Positions 10,291-18,599 of a stretch of 64,000 nucleotides of DNA are shown here, one piece after another. The stretch spans positions 6,386,001 to 6,450,000 of the forward strand of contig OY970284.1 of assembly GCA_963715895.1 (NCBI GenBank), read 5' to 3'. Source of the DNA: JADGNZ01 sp963715895. Lineage in GTDB: Bacteria > Acidobacteriota > Thermoanaerobaculia > Gp7-AA8. A model generated the notes under the pieces. The model was given only the letters and a program-made list of their open reading frames with translations. It was not told the DNA's origin and made no database searches. Position 1 is the first letter of the stretch. Each line of letters opens with the position of its first letter. Made by a program: the position numbers and the translations under genes.

Positions 10291-11892
10291 ATGGCCAAAA
10301 TGACCTTGACGCTCTGTCTGCTTGTGCTCCTGGCTACTACGGCGTCCGCGGACGAAACGGCAGCCTCGATCGCTCTGCTCGTGAACGACGCCAACGCCGA
10401 GGCCGTCTCCGCGCGCGTCGGGCCGGCGCTGGCGTCGAAGGACAACGTCACCCGTGCGGCGGCGGCCCGTGTCGCGCTCGTACGCGGGCTGACGAGCGTG
10501 CTGCCGCAGATCCGCGATGCCCTGACGGCCGAAAGCGATCCCGACGCCGTGCGCGAAGAGGTTCGGGCACTGGTCATCCTCGGCGACACGGCCGACATCG
10601 AGCATGCCCGTGCCGCCACCCGCAAACTCCCGGCCGCGATCGACGATGTGATCAGTAGCGCCGTCTCACGCCGCCCGGATGCGTTCGATATCTACGCGAC
10701 GACGCTTCGTGCCCAGGGTTTCGTTCCGACCGCGAGCTTCTTCACCCAGGCCCTCTGGCGCCGGCCCGCCACGGGGGTCGCTGCCGGCTCGCGGCTTCTC
10801 GGCATGCACGACAGCGCCGGCTGGAGTGCCCTTCTGACCTCACTTCGTGAGTCGCAGGTGGCCATGCAGGCCGGCGTCATGGGCGCCTCTCTCAACATGC
10901 CGGTCGAAGAGATCCGCGTCGCGTCGGTCTGGTACCTCATCCGCTCCTACCTCCCCGACCCGTCGTTGATCGAACAGAATGTGCGCGCCGCGCTGTCCGC
11001 TCCGAGGGAGGAAGCGAGCATGCGCGAAGCGTTCGGCCGCGAGTTGCTAAGCCGCATGCTGGGAGCGGAGCGGAAGGACGACCCGCGATGGCTCGATTGG
11101 CTGCAGAGCGCCGAGGCCGATCCTCTCATCGGCAATGACGAATCGATCTTTCAATACTTCACCGAAAAAGAGTTCATCGTGCGCAAAAACCACTGCGGCA
11201 CGGTCAGCTACGACTGCCGGATACCGGAGCATCGGCCGACCAGGACCATCCCGTCGACGCTCGTGGCGGAGCCGGCCTATTTTCTGCCAGGCGTACTGCC
11301 TCCGGGCATCGCCGCAGCCGTGGTGGCCGATACGCGCTGCAATGGCCCGTGGCTGGCCACCGCCGGCGCGACGAGCGACATCTCCGGCCGGGTGCAGGCC
11401 ATCGAGCTGAAGCGTATCGAGATCGATTCGGCCTGCGAGAAAGCGGTCACGACACTGATGCGGCTCTCGCTGGCCACCCCATCGTCAATCCAGGCGCCGC
11501 TGGCCACCGGCAACATCCTGCTCGTTCATGGCCGGAGACAACCGGCATGCCTCGATGAAGCGCCTCTGTCCGCATCGACAGCCTCCACGATTCACCAGAT
11601 TGGCGGCAAAGTAACTGCCCCTCGGGTAAAGCATCGCCAGGAGCCGCAGTTCCCCGAGTCAGCGCGCCGGGCAATGGGACCGGCAACGAACGTCGTCGTG
11701 ATCCTCCGCTCCATCATTTCGCGCGATGGCTGCGTACGCGCCGTCCAGATGATCAAGCAATCACCGTTTCCGGAACTGAACGCCGCCGCCCTCTTTGCCA
11801 TCGCCCAATGGACCTTCGAGCCCGGCCACCTCGCCAACGAACCGGTCGACGTCGAGTTCAACCTGACGGTGAATTTCAAGACGTCGGGATGA
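10291..11892 (+). CDS. Secreted protein with HEAT-like region and TonB C-terminal domain
   Basis: 533 residues starting with a clear signal peptide (MTLTLCLLVLLATTASA). Residues about 25-110 are Ala/Val/Arg-rich helices resembling HEAT repeats (AAAARVALVRGLTSVLPQIR, then AVREEVRALVILGD). The middle has no recognised domain but contains several cysteines. The last 85 residues match a TonB C-terminal fold (PQFPESARRA, then VQMIKQSPFPELNAAALFAI and AQWTFEPG). Unlike real TonB it has no N-terminal membrane anchor with a Pro-rich spacer, so energy transduction is doubtful. It is more like the many Acidobacteria proteins that carry this domain alone. It is divergent from PBP1A. Confidence 0.7.
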   Translation: MAKMTLTLCLLVLLATTASADETAASIALLVNDANAEAVSARVGPALASKDNVTRAAAARVALVRGLTSVLPQIRDALTAESDPDAVREEVRALVILGDTADIEHARAATRKLPAAIDDVISSAVSRRPDAFDIYATTLRAQGFVPTASFFTQALWRRPATGVAAGSRLLGMHDSAGWSALLTSLRESQVAMQAGVMGASLNMPVEEIRVASVWYLIRSYLPDPSLIEQNVRAALSAPREEASMREAFGRELLSRMLGAERKDDPRWLDWLQSAEADPLIGNDESIFQYFTEKEFIVRKNHCGTVSYDCRIPEHRPTRTIPSTLVAEPAYFLPGVLPPGIAAAVVADTRCNGPWLATAGATSDISGRVQAIELKRIEIDSACEKAVTTLMRLSLATPSSIQAPLATGNILLVHGRRQPACLDEAPLSASTASTIHQIGGKVTAPRVKHRQEPQFPESARRAMGPATNVVVILRSIISRDGCVRAVQMIKQSPFPELNAAALFAIAQWTFEPGHLANEPVDVEFNLTVNFKTSG

Positions 11893-12016
11893 GGGTCAGG
11901 CCCTTGTTGCCCCGCTACCGCGTCACCTGGAGAGCGGCAGCGAAGGTGGAGAGCGGCAGCGAAGGGGTCAGGCCCTTGTCCGGCTGCCGGGTCCAGCGAG
12001 AGGGTCAGGCCCTTGA
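11893..12016 (+). repeat. REP-like GGGTCAGGCCCTTG copies, left cluster A
   Basis: Three direct copies of GGGTCAGGCCCTTG start at 11893, 11965 and 12002. The second continues into TCCGGCTGCCGG, and short GAGAGCGGCAGCGAAGG direct repeats lie between. The first copy overlaps the stop region of the TonB-C gene. All copies point toward the RAYT transposase downstream. The rest of the gap to 12118 shows no gene. Confidence 0.75.
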
Positions 12017-12118
12017 TATCCCTTTCCGATGCCGGACGCGATCGAGAGGCGCATCATCCCGCGTTCCGCGCGGGCTGGAGATGCCGCTCGATGACGATGT
12101 CCTCAGATTTCCGCGATA

Positions 12119-12538
12119 ATGCCGACGATGAAGACGCGCGTGATTCTGTGGATTGTGCAGGCGCTGCTCGCGGCGCTGTTTCTTTTTTCGGGCGTGATGA
12201 AGTTCGTGCTCCCTGCTGCCGTACTGACGAAGGGATCACCCTTCTCCGCCACCTTTCTTCATTGCATCGGCGTCCTGGAGATCCTCGGCGCCCTCGGCCT
12301 GATCCTCCCGAGTGCGACACGCATCAAGCCGATGCTGACGCCGCTGGCGGCCGCGGGACTGGTGATCATCATGATCGGCGCGACATGGACGACGGCCGCA
12401 ACGATCGGAGTGAAGCTGGCCATCCTGCCGTTCGTCACCGGGATTCTCGCGGCGTTCGTCGCATACGGCCGGTGGCGGCTCGCGCCGATTCGCGCGTCGC
12501 GCGGCGATGCGGAAGCCGTCGCGCAGCGGGTGCCCTGA
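12119..12538 (+). CDS. DoxX-family membrane protein
   Basis: A 139-residue protein with four transmembrane segments: VILWIVQALLAALFLFSGVM, then about residues 48-63, 68-90 and 97-115. It matches the DoxX-like family, with the early FLFSGVMKF motif and a central IGVLEILGALGLILP. Members are membrane proteins linked to redox or quinone chemistry in some species, but no activity can be read here. Its length fits the short DoxX-like group. It sits between two clusters of RAYT-associated repeats and is flanked by them on both sides. Confidence 0.8.
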   Translation: MPTMKTRVILWIVQALLAALFLFSGVMKFVLPAAVLTKGSPFSATFLHCIGVLEILGALGLILPSATRIKPMLTPLAAAGLVIIMIGATWTTAATIGVKLAILPFVTGILAAFVAYGRWRLAPIRASRGDAEAVAQRVP

Positions 12539-12823
12539 TTGGTCAGGGCGTTCGAAGTTTCGTGTCAACGGGAGCACTCGGGCCCTCAGCTCCTTCAGAA
12601 ATTCATCCGAGCGAGAGGGTCACGAGCGAGAGGGTCAGGCCCTTGTCCGGCTGCCGAACAGGCGAGATAGAGGCGAGATAGTAGAGGCGAGATAGGGTCA
12701 GAGGCGAGATAGGGTCAGGCCTTTGTCATTCTGCCAGAGGAGGTAAAGCCAGGTCAGGTCAGCGAGGCCAGAGGGTCAGGCGCCTTCGTCCGACTGCCGT
12801 GCTGTGCCGGGATGGACTGTTTG
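12539..12823 (+). repeat. REP-like GGGTCAGGCC copies, left cluster B
   Basis: No gene is visible in this part of the 447-bp gap. GGGTCAGGCCCTTGTCCGGC starts at 12632, a degenerate GGGTCAG at 12695, GGGTCAGGCCTTTGTC at 12712 and GGGTCAGGCGCCTTCG at 12773. Most copies are followed by a CTGCCG or CTGCC box. Short AGGCGAGATAG direct repeats occupy 12660-12720. The orientation matches cluster A. Confidence 0.75.
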
Positions 12824-12908
12824 GACTCACGCGGAGACGCGAAGAAAACGCGGAGGAGATGACGAGGAACTTCTTTCTCTGCGCACTCCGTGCCTCTGCG
12901 TGAGTCCT
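12824..12908. repeat. Hairpin of ACGCGGAGACGC-type micro-repeat
   Basis: The left arm GGACTCACGCGGAGACGC is mirrored by GTGCCTCTGCGTGAGTCC on the right with a loop of about 45 nt. Single-arm relatives of this motif lie at 10245-10275, 34981-35010 and 60323-60350. It is downstream of the RAYT gene, whose stop is at 12986. Confidence 0.7.
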
Positions 12909-12985
12909 CAGGCCAGAAGCACACGTCACTTATGGGTTTAGCCGTGGACGCTAAACCACTACGAAGCGCGCAGGCAGCGCCGCCT

Positions 12986-13945
12986 TTATGCCAGTTGCAA
13001 GGTGGCTATTGCTTGTCGCGCGAGATCCTGTAACACCTCATCGCCGGCCAGTTCACGATCGCCGCGGCGAACCAGGGTGGAAATGTACCCGGAGCTTCGA
13101 AGCCGGAGAGCGGCGGCGATCTCGCGAAGGCGCAGCAGCCCTTCGTTCCAGGCAATCCACGCGGCCAGCATTCGGGGGACTCCGCCGTGTCGATGTCGCA
13201 GATCTTTCTCGTCGATACCGCAAGTCTTCGCAACTGCTTTGACCACCGTGGCCATCTTCAGCCTAGGGATCAGGCGTTGCGTCATCGCGTGCTCATCGCT
13301 CCGCGGCTTCTCCGCGACGACCTTCCGCATCTTCTCGATCCACTCGGCGCTGCCGAGGTAAATCTGCCCGACGAGCTTCTCCCAGATGGACTCCGTCGAG
13401 CCGATCTTCGCCGTTACGTAGTCGCGGTACATCTCGTGGCACTTCGGGCGCTCCGTATGGAGATCAAACAGCCACTCGGAGTAAAGCCACTCCGGGATCA
13501 GCTCGAGGCCGGCGTGAGCACGGTAGCTCGACCACCGGTACTCGGCCGGATCGGCGACCATGCCCGCACGGACGGGATTCAGGACGGTGTAGCGTCTCAC
13601 CTCGTCCAGATAGTTCTGCTCGTCGATGAGAATCCCCTTGTAGCGGCCCTGGAAAAGATGCCCCACGCGCTCGTATCGCCTGTTGAAGATGCGGACGTAT
13701 TCGCTGTTCAGCCAGTGCATCCCCTTGGCCAGCGTGCGGAACGGCGTCTCGATCACGAGATGGTAGTGATTCGTCATCAGGCAGTACTCGTGAAGACGCC
13801 AGCGGAACCGTTTCACCGCGGCGGCGAGCAAGGAGAGGAAGAGCAGACGGTCACGGTCTTCGCGGAAGATGTCCTTCCGTTCGTTACCTCGGGATGTGAC
13901 GTGCCAGAGGGCGCCTTCGAATTCGAGTCTCAGAGGTCTTGACAT
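12986..13945 (-). CDS. REP-associated tyrosine transposase (RAYT, Y1/IS200-like)
   Basis: A 319-residue single-strand DNA transposase of the HUH class. The HUH motif is H60-Y-H62 in MTNHYHLVIETP. The candidate catalytic tyrosine lies in SEYVRIFNRRY, and the family block GHLFQGRYKGILID and LNPVRAGMVADPAEYRWSSY follow. About 130 C-terminal residues form a separate helical domain with a possible helix-turn-helix (LREIAAALRLRSSGYISTL). It is full length and looks intact. Copies of a GGGTCAGGCC motif flank it, pointing inward from both sides, as expected if they are its REP substrates. Such genes are normally single-copy domesticated transposases. Confidence 0.9.
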   Translation of the reverse strand: MSRPLRLEFEGALWHVTSRGNERKDIFREDRDRLLFLSLLAAAVKRFRWRLHEYCLMTNHYHLVIETPFRTLAKGMHWLNSEYVRIFNRRYERVGHLFQGRYKGILIDEQNYLDEVRRYTVLNPVRAGMVADPAEYRWSSYRAHAGLELIPEWLYSEWLFDLHTERPKCHEMYRDYVTAKIGSTESIWEKLVGQIYLGSAEWIEKMRKVVAEKPRSDEHAMTQRLIPRLKMATVVKAVAKTCGIDEKDLRHRHGGVPRMLAAWIAWNEGLLRLREIAAALRLRSSGYISTLVRRGDRELAGDEVLQDLARQAIATLQLA

Positions 13946-14247
13946 CCGCCGAGGATCCCTCGGCTGCGAGAAAACACATCAAAACTCCACCAAATCGGCC
14001 GAGAAGTTTCCATTCCGAGGAGGTATCGGGAGCGTTTCTATACACCGGGTAGAGTGGCTATGCGGGAACGAGAGAGGCAGAGGCCTGACCCTTTCGCTTT
14101 GCTGCCCTGGCCTGACCCTTTCGCTTTGCTTGTGGATGCTTGGATGTGAGAAAACGCGTCAAAACTCCACCGAGAAGCAGAGGCCTGACCCCATTCACTC
14201 CCATTTGACCCCTTGACCGTGGTTTGATCGCCGACTGTGAGGCAGCG
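13946..14247 (-). repeat. REP-like copies, right cluster (inverted relative to left)
   Basis: This 302-bp gap has no gene. Reverse-complement copies of the motif appear as GGCCTGACCCTTTCGCTTTG (near 14085 and 14111) and AGGCCTGACCCC (near 14182). A second direct repeat, GAGAAAAC..TCAAAACTCCACC, occurs at about 13967-13992 and again at 14149-14173. The first copy borders the RAYT start codon. Together with the left clusters they bracket the RAYT gene. Confidence 0.75.
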
Positions 14248-15048
14248 TTACTTTGGCCCGGCGAGAAACCAACTGTTCCCGCATGGGTCTCTTACAGCCG
14301 CGGAGCGCATTATCTCCTCGCCTTCTCCCCAAGGGCGGTCTGAAGGTTCCATCAGTGAGGTCGCTCCAGCCTGAATTGCCCGGTTGTATGAAGCCTCAGC
14401 ATCGTGGACATACATGAACAGCTGACCGGTTGTTGGCGAACTGTCGCCAGCATCTCCGATCATCATCATCGAGTCGCCGATCCTCACTTCAAAATGAGTC
14501 TTCGAACGAAACGTCTCCACGGCATCGAAGGCTGCGACCAGGAATTCCACTAGTTTCGAAGCCAGTTGAATCGACAAAAAAGGAATCACGCTCTGGAAAC
14601 TGGTACGCACTGGTTGCGATGTAACACTACGCTTCTGGTGCTGACGCTTGTTTTGAGCCGAAGGGGCCATGAGAATGGCCATTATGGTTGCACAATCCAC
14701 AAAGACATGAATCACGAAAACCCAGCAGCCGGGGTAGTTGACATAAACCGGAAGTAGAAGCCCTAGTTCACGTGGTATCTGTTTGAGGGGATACCACTGA
14801 TGAATCGCTTTGCTTACATCATCGGCATCATGAGACGCTTTCCATACCAAAGCACCATTGCCTGAGGCAAACAATACGAACCCCACGAGTACGGCTACGC
14901 GCACCCTCCGGCTGCGACGTGCAGTCCACATAAAGCCTGCCGTAGCAGCCGCGACAACCTGAAGATAGGTAAAGAATTTCAGGATCAAGTCGACCTGAAC
15001 GTTGTAGGTAGAAAACGCATCGCTTAATTTGATGGCTGGCTCCAACAA
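14248..15048 (-). CDS. Fusion of a membrane protein N-terminus with a partial PhnB-like VOC domain
   Basis: 266 residues in two unlike parts. Residues 1-150 contain about three or four transmembrane segments (ILKFFTYLQVVAAATAGFMW, VRVAVLVGFVLFASGNGALV, and LLLPVYVNYPGCWVFVIHVF with the residues that follow) and no known domain. From about 165 the protein is the C-terminal two thirds of a PhnB/glyoxalase-like VOC domain: HFEVRIGDSMMMIGDAG, FMYVHDAEASYNRAIQAGA, VRDPCGNSWFLAGPK. The first VOC module (the first beta-alpha-beta unit) is absent at the junction. This looks like a deletion-born fusion between two unrelated genes. It may be non-functional as an enzyme. Confidence 0.6.
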   Translation of the reverse strand: MLEPAIKLSDAFSTYNVQVDLILKFFTYLQVVAAATAGFMWTARRSRRVRVAVLVGFVLFASGNGALVWKASHDADDVSKAIHQWYPLKQIPRELGLLLPVYVNYPGCWVFVIHVFVDCATIMAILMAPSAQNKRQHQKRSVTSQPVRTSFQSVIPFLSIQLASKLVEFLVAAFDAVETFRSKTHFEVRIGDSMMMIGDAGDSSPTTGQLFMYVHDAEASYNRAIQAGATSLMEPSDRPWGEGEEIMRSAAVRDPCGNSWFLAGPK

Positions 15049-15146
15049 AGCAACCTCCGATGGCGTTACGATCCGTGCCCGGCTTGCAAAATTCTGGGCC
15101 GCCCCAGCACAACAGGTGAGCTATGCAACGATGTCGTGCACCCCCC

Positions 15147-16271
15147 CTACACCCCCACCCCTTCCGCCCGCGCGTAACCCTCCACCGCCTCATCCTCATA
15201 CCCCCCGTGGTACTCGCGCGTATCCGGGCGTTTGATTTGCGAATGGGGGACGATGCGGTCGCGGCGGGCGCCGCGGAAGTCAGAGAGGGACGCGAAGCCG
15301 CGGGCGTCCATGAAGTCGGACATGCCGGTGGTCAGGGTCTTGATCACGTTTGGGCCGATGGCGTGGTCGAGCATGGCGGCGGTGCAGACCTGGGTGGTGC
15401 CGCAGCCGAGGAGGAAGTAGTTCAGGGCGTGGTCGAAGGTGGAGATGCCGCCGATGCCGGAGAACTCCTTGTCGGGGAAGGCTTTGGTTAACTGGGCCAT
15501 CTTGGCCATCGACAGCGGGAGGATGGCCGGGCCGCCGAGGCCGCCGGGGGAGACGTAGCCCTCGACGTTCATCTCGAAATCGAGGGTGGCCGGATCGATC
15601 GGCGGGAGAGACGGCCAGGTGTTCGATGACACCACCGCGTCGGCGCCACCGCGGAAACAGGCCTCGGCCTCCTCCACGATGTTCGACGTCGCCGGCGTCA
15701 GCTTCACCCAGACCGGGATCTTCGACACTTCCTTGACCGCCATGGTCACCACCGAGCAGAGCACCTTGTCCTTGCCGACGTTCGAGCCCATGTCGACGCG
15801 GTCCATGTGCGGGCAGGAGAAGTTCAGCTCCAACGCGTCGGCTCCTTCGTCCTGACAGGCCTTGGCCAGCGTCTGCCAGTTGTTCAGCTCCTTATCGTTG
15901 CCGGAACCGGCCATGATCGAGGCCACCAGGATCTTCGCCGGATACGCCTTCTTGATCGCCGCCAGCTTGCCGATCCACCAGTCCAGCGGCTTGTCGGAGA
16001 TCAGCTCCCAGTTCCAGGAGGCCATCACCGTCGTGCCGGGGCGCTTCGTCATCGAGAGGCGCGCTCCCTGGTCCTCGGAGCGGAGGAACTTCGTCTTCGG
16101 ACCCTTGACGTTGACGACGGGATGCAGGCCGATCGTCTTCGTGACCACGCCGCCCCAGCCGGCTTCGAAGGCCCGGATGATGTTCGCGTCTGACTCCGTC
16201 GGCGGTGCCGAGGCCAGCAGGAACGGATTCTCGAAGCGGATACCGGTGAACGTCGTCGACAGATCTGCCAT
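15147..16271 (-). CDS. preA: PreA-like dihydroorotate/dihydropyrimidine dehydrogenase
   Basis: A 374-residue FMN barrel related to the dihydropyrimidine dehydrogenase B subunit. Family segments are IRFENPFLLASAPPT at the N-terminus, GGVVTKTIG, ALELNFSCPHM, VWVKLTPATSNI, FSGIGGISTFDHALNYFLLG and FGMDARGF-like near the end. It stops before the two-4Fe-4S ferredoxin domain carried by bacterial PreA, so electron supply is unclear. No PreT (NADPH subunit) gene is adjacent. A strong AGGAGG site precedes the ATG at 16271. It may reduce pyrimidines or another unsaturated ring. The family is certain; the substrate is not. Confidence 0.85.
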   Translation of the reverse strand: MADLSTTFTGIRFENPFLLASAPPTESDANIIRAFEAGWGGVVTKTIGLHPVVNVKGPKTKFLRSEDQGARLSMTKRPGTTVMASWNWELISDKPLDWWIGKLAAIKKAYPAKILVASIMAGSGNDKELNNWQTLAKACQDEGADALELNFSCPHMDRVDMGSNVGKDKVLCSVVTMAVKEVSKIPVWVKLTPATSNIVEEAEACFRGGADAVVSSNTWPSLPPIDPATLDFEMNVEGYVSPGGLGGPAILPLSMAKMAQLTKAFPDKEFSGIGGISTFDHALNYFLLGCGTTQVCTAAMLDHAIGPNVIKTLTTGMSDFMDARGFASLSDFRGARRDRIVPHSQIKRPDTREYHGGYEDEAVEGYARAEGVGV

Positions 16272-16343
16272 GGGTTCCTCCTATTTGGGAAACGGCGATT
16301 GTAACAAGGTTGTGCGAGGGGGCGCGGAGTAGACTGCCGCCTC

Positions 16344-18500
16344 ATGAAGATAGCAGCCGCCGTCATTCTCCTCGCCGCCACAAGTGTTTTTGCGCAGCAA
16401 AGGCCTGACCCCGCGCAGCAGGCGCGCCCTGCCGAGAAGCCGAAGCCCTCCGCGGCGAAGCCGGCGGATGCGGCGCCGCCTCCGAAGGAAACGCCGCAGC
16501 CGGAGGCGCCGGCTCCGAAGGAGCATCCCCTCACCGCCCTCCCCTACACGCCGAGCCTCGACATCCCGTCGATGGACAAGACGGCCAATCCGTGCGCCGA
16601 CTTCTACCAGTACTCGTGCGGCGGATGGATGACGAACAACCCCATCCCGCCAGACCAGGCGTCGTGGAGCGTCTACGGCAAGGTCACCGAGGAGAACGAG
16701 GAGTATCTCTGGGGAATCCTTCTCGACGCCGCCAAGCCGCGCGCCGACCGCACGGCCGTGCAGCAGAAGATCGGCGACTTCTTCGAGGCCTGCGCCGACG
16801 AGGCGCACATCGAAGAGCTGGGAGCGAAGCCGCTGCAGCCGCTGTTGAACGAGATCGCCGCGCTGAAAGCAAAGTACGAGCTGGGGACGTTTCTCGCCCA
16901 CCAGCATCTGCGCTCGAGCGGGAACGGCTGGCTCTTCGGCTTCGGATCGACGCAGGACTACAGCGATGCCTCGCAGGTCATCGCCGAGGCCAGCGCCGGC
17001 GGGCTGGCGTTGCCGGACCGCGACTACTACCTCAAGACCGACGCGAAATCGAAAGAGATCCGCGAGAAATACCTGGCCCACGTCGCGGCGATGCTGGAGT
17101 TGATCGGCGAGTCGAAGGCGGAGGCGAAGAAGGATGCCGCAACGGTGATGCGCATCGAGACCGCGCTGGCGAAAGGGTCGCTCACGCGCGTCGAGAAACG
17201 GAATCCTTACAACCTGGCCCACAAGATGACGGTGGCGGAGCTGAGCAAGATCGCGCCGGCCTTCGAATGGAAACCGTATCTCGTCACCAGCGGCTTGATC
17301 AGCACCGTGTTCACGCTAAACGTCACGGAACCAAAGTTCTTCGCGGTGGCGCAGAAGGAGCTGACGTCCGTTCCGCTGGCGGACTGGAAGGCCTACCTGC
17401 GCTGGCACGCCATCCACAGCCGCGCGCCTTACCTCTCGAAAAAGTTCATCGCCGAGGATTTCAACTTCTACCGCAAGACGCTGCGCGGCGTGAAGGCGAT
17501 GCCCCCGCGCTGGAAGCGCTGCGTCCAGTACGTCGACCGCGACCTCGGCGAAGCGCTGGGGCAGGAGTTCGTGGCCCGCACCTTCACCGCGGAGACGAAG
17601 GCCAAGACCGTCGACATGACCAGGCGCATCGAGACGGCGATGGAGGAGGAGATCAAGAATCTCGACTGGATGACGCCGGCCACGAAGCAGCGCGCGCTGG
17701 AGAAGCTGCACGCGGTGGCGAACAAGGTCGGTTACCCCGACCGCTGGCGCGACTACAGCAAGCTGAACGTCGTGCGCGGCGACTTCTACGGCAACGGCAC
17801 GCGGGCGATCCTCTTCGAATCGGAGCGCGATCTGAACAAAATCGGCAAGCCGGTCGACCGCAACGAGTGGGGGATGACGCCGCCGACGGTGAACGCCTAC
17901 TACAACCCGCAGATGAACGACATCAACTTCCCCGCCGGCGTGCTGCAGCCGCCGCTGTACGACGCCAAGCTCGACGACGCCCCGAACTACGGCAACACCG
18001 GCTCGACCATCGGCCACGAGCTGACACATGCCTTCGACGACGAAGGGCGACAGTTCGACGCGCAGGGCAATCTGAAGGATTGGTGGACGGCGGACGACGC
18101 CAAGAACTTCGAAGACCGCATCAATTGCGTGCGCGACCAGTACGCGGGCTACACGATCGTCGACGACATCAAGATCAACTCCAAGCTGACCTCGGGCGAA
18201 GACGTCGCGGACCTCGGCGGAACGCTGCTGGCCTACATTGCCTGGAAGGCGGCCGATCCCAACGACACGACGCCGATCGATGGATTCACGCCCGATCAGC
18301 GCTTTTTCATCGGCTTCGCACAGTGGGCCTGCGAGAACCAGCGCCCGGAGAATCTCCGCGCCAACGCCATCACCAACCCGCACTCACCGGGCAAGTACCG
18401 CATCAACGGGATCGTGTCCGATCTCCCCCAGTTCCAGAAGGCTTTCAATTGCAGTGCGGACTCGCCGATGGTGAGGGCGAAGGCGTGTCAGGTATGGTGA
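16344..18500 (+). CDS. M13-family (neprilysin/PepO-like) zinc metallopeptidase, secreted
   Basis: 718 residues with a signal peptide (VILLAATSVFA). A Pro/Ala/Lys linker follows, then the M13 N-terminal domain (PCADFYQYSCGGWM) and the catalytic domain. The zinc site is H558-E-L-T-H562 with E619 in GEDVADLGG as third ligand. NAYYNPQMNDINFPAG is the substrate-binding region and the protein ends with CQVW, the canonical M13 terminus. Expected location is periplasm or outside the cell. Residues just after the signal peptide are encoded by a 21-bp insertion carrying the local REP-like motif (see separate entry). It is divergent from preA with a gap of 72 bp. Confidence 0.93.
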   Translation: MKIAAAVILLAATSVFAQQRPDPAQQARPAEKPKPSAAKPADAAPPPKETPQPEAPAPKEHPLTALPYTPSLDIPSMDKTANPCADFYQYSCGGWMTNNPIPPDQASWSVYGKVTEENEEYLWGILLDAAKPRADRTAVQQKIGDFFEACADEAHIEELGAKPLQPLLNEIAALKAKYELGTFLAHQHLRSSGNGWLFGFGSTQDYSDASQVIAEASAGGLALPDRDYYLKTDAKSKEIREKYLAHVAAMLELIGESKAEAKKDAATVMRIETALAKGSLTRVEKRNPYNLAHKMTVAELSKIAPAFEWKPYLVTSGLISTVFTLNVTEPKFFAVAQKELTSVPLADWKAYLRWHAIHSRAPYLSKKFIAEDFNFYRKTLRGVKAMPPRWKRCVQYVDRDLGEALGQEFVARTFTAETKAKTVDMTRRIETAMEEEIKNLDWMTPATKQRALEKLHAVANKVGYPDRWRDYSKLNVVRGDFYGNGTRAILFESERDLNKIGKPVDRNEWGMTPPTVNAYYNPQMNDINFPAGVLQPPLYDAKLDDAPNYGNTGSTIGHELTHAFDDEGRQFDAQGNLKDWWTADDAKNFEDRINCVRDQYAGYTIVDDIKINSKLTSGEDVADLGGTLLAYIAWKAADPNDTTPIDGFTPDQRFFIGFAQWACENQRPENLRANAITNPHSPGKYRINGIVSDLPQFQKAFNCSADSPMVRAKACQVW
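16392..16420 (+). repeat. REP-motif trace between 8-bp direct repeats inside the M13 gene
   Basis: GCGCAGCA at 16392-16399 is repeated at 16413-16420. The 13 bases between them contain AGGCCTGACCCC, the reverse complement of the GGGTCAGGCC motif found around the RAYT gene. The event adds 21 bp (7 codons) in frame right after the signal peptide. Confidence 0.6.
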
Positions 18501-18508
18501 TGAGAATG

Positions 18509-18580
18509 GTTGTCGGTTGTCGGTTATCGGTTGTCGGGAGCTGGTTCTGGTTTAACTGATAACCGACAACCGACAACCCG
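18509..18580. repeat. Hairpin of GGTTGTCGGTTATCG micro-repeat
   Basis: The left arm repeats GGTTGTCG/GGTTATCG four times. The right arm is its complement (GATAACCGACAACCGACAAC) after a loop of about 22 nt. It lies directly before the leader of the first VWFA gene and is nearly the same as the hairpin at 20314. Confidence 0.85.
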
Positions 18581-18599
18581 AAACATAGGACAGTGAGTC

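Noticed and set aside
16592..18559. Long plus-strand frame overlapping the M13 gene
   Set aside because: It is Arg-rich, has no family features, and lies entirely over the M13 gene, whose catalytic motifs fix the true frame. High-GC shadow.
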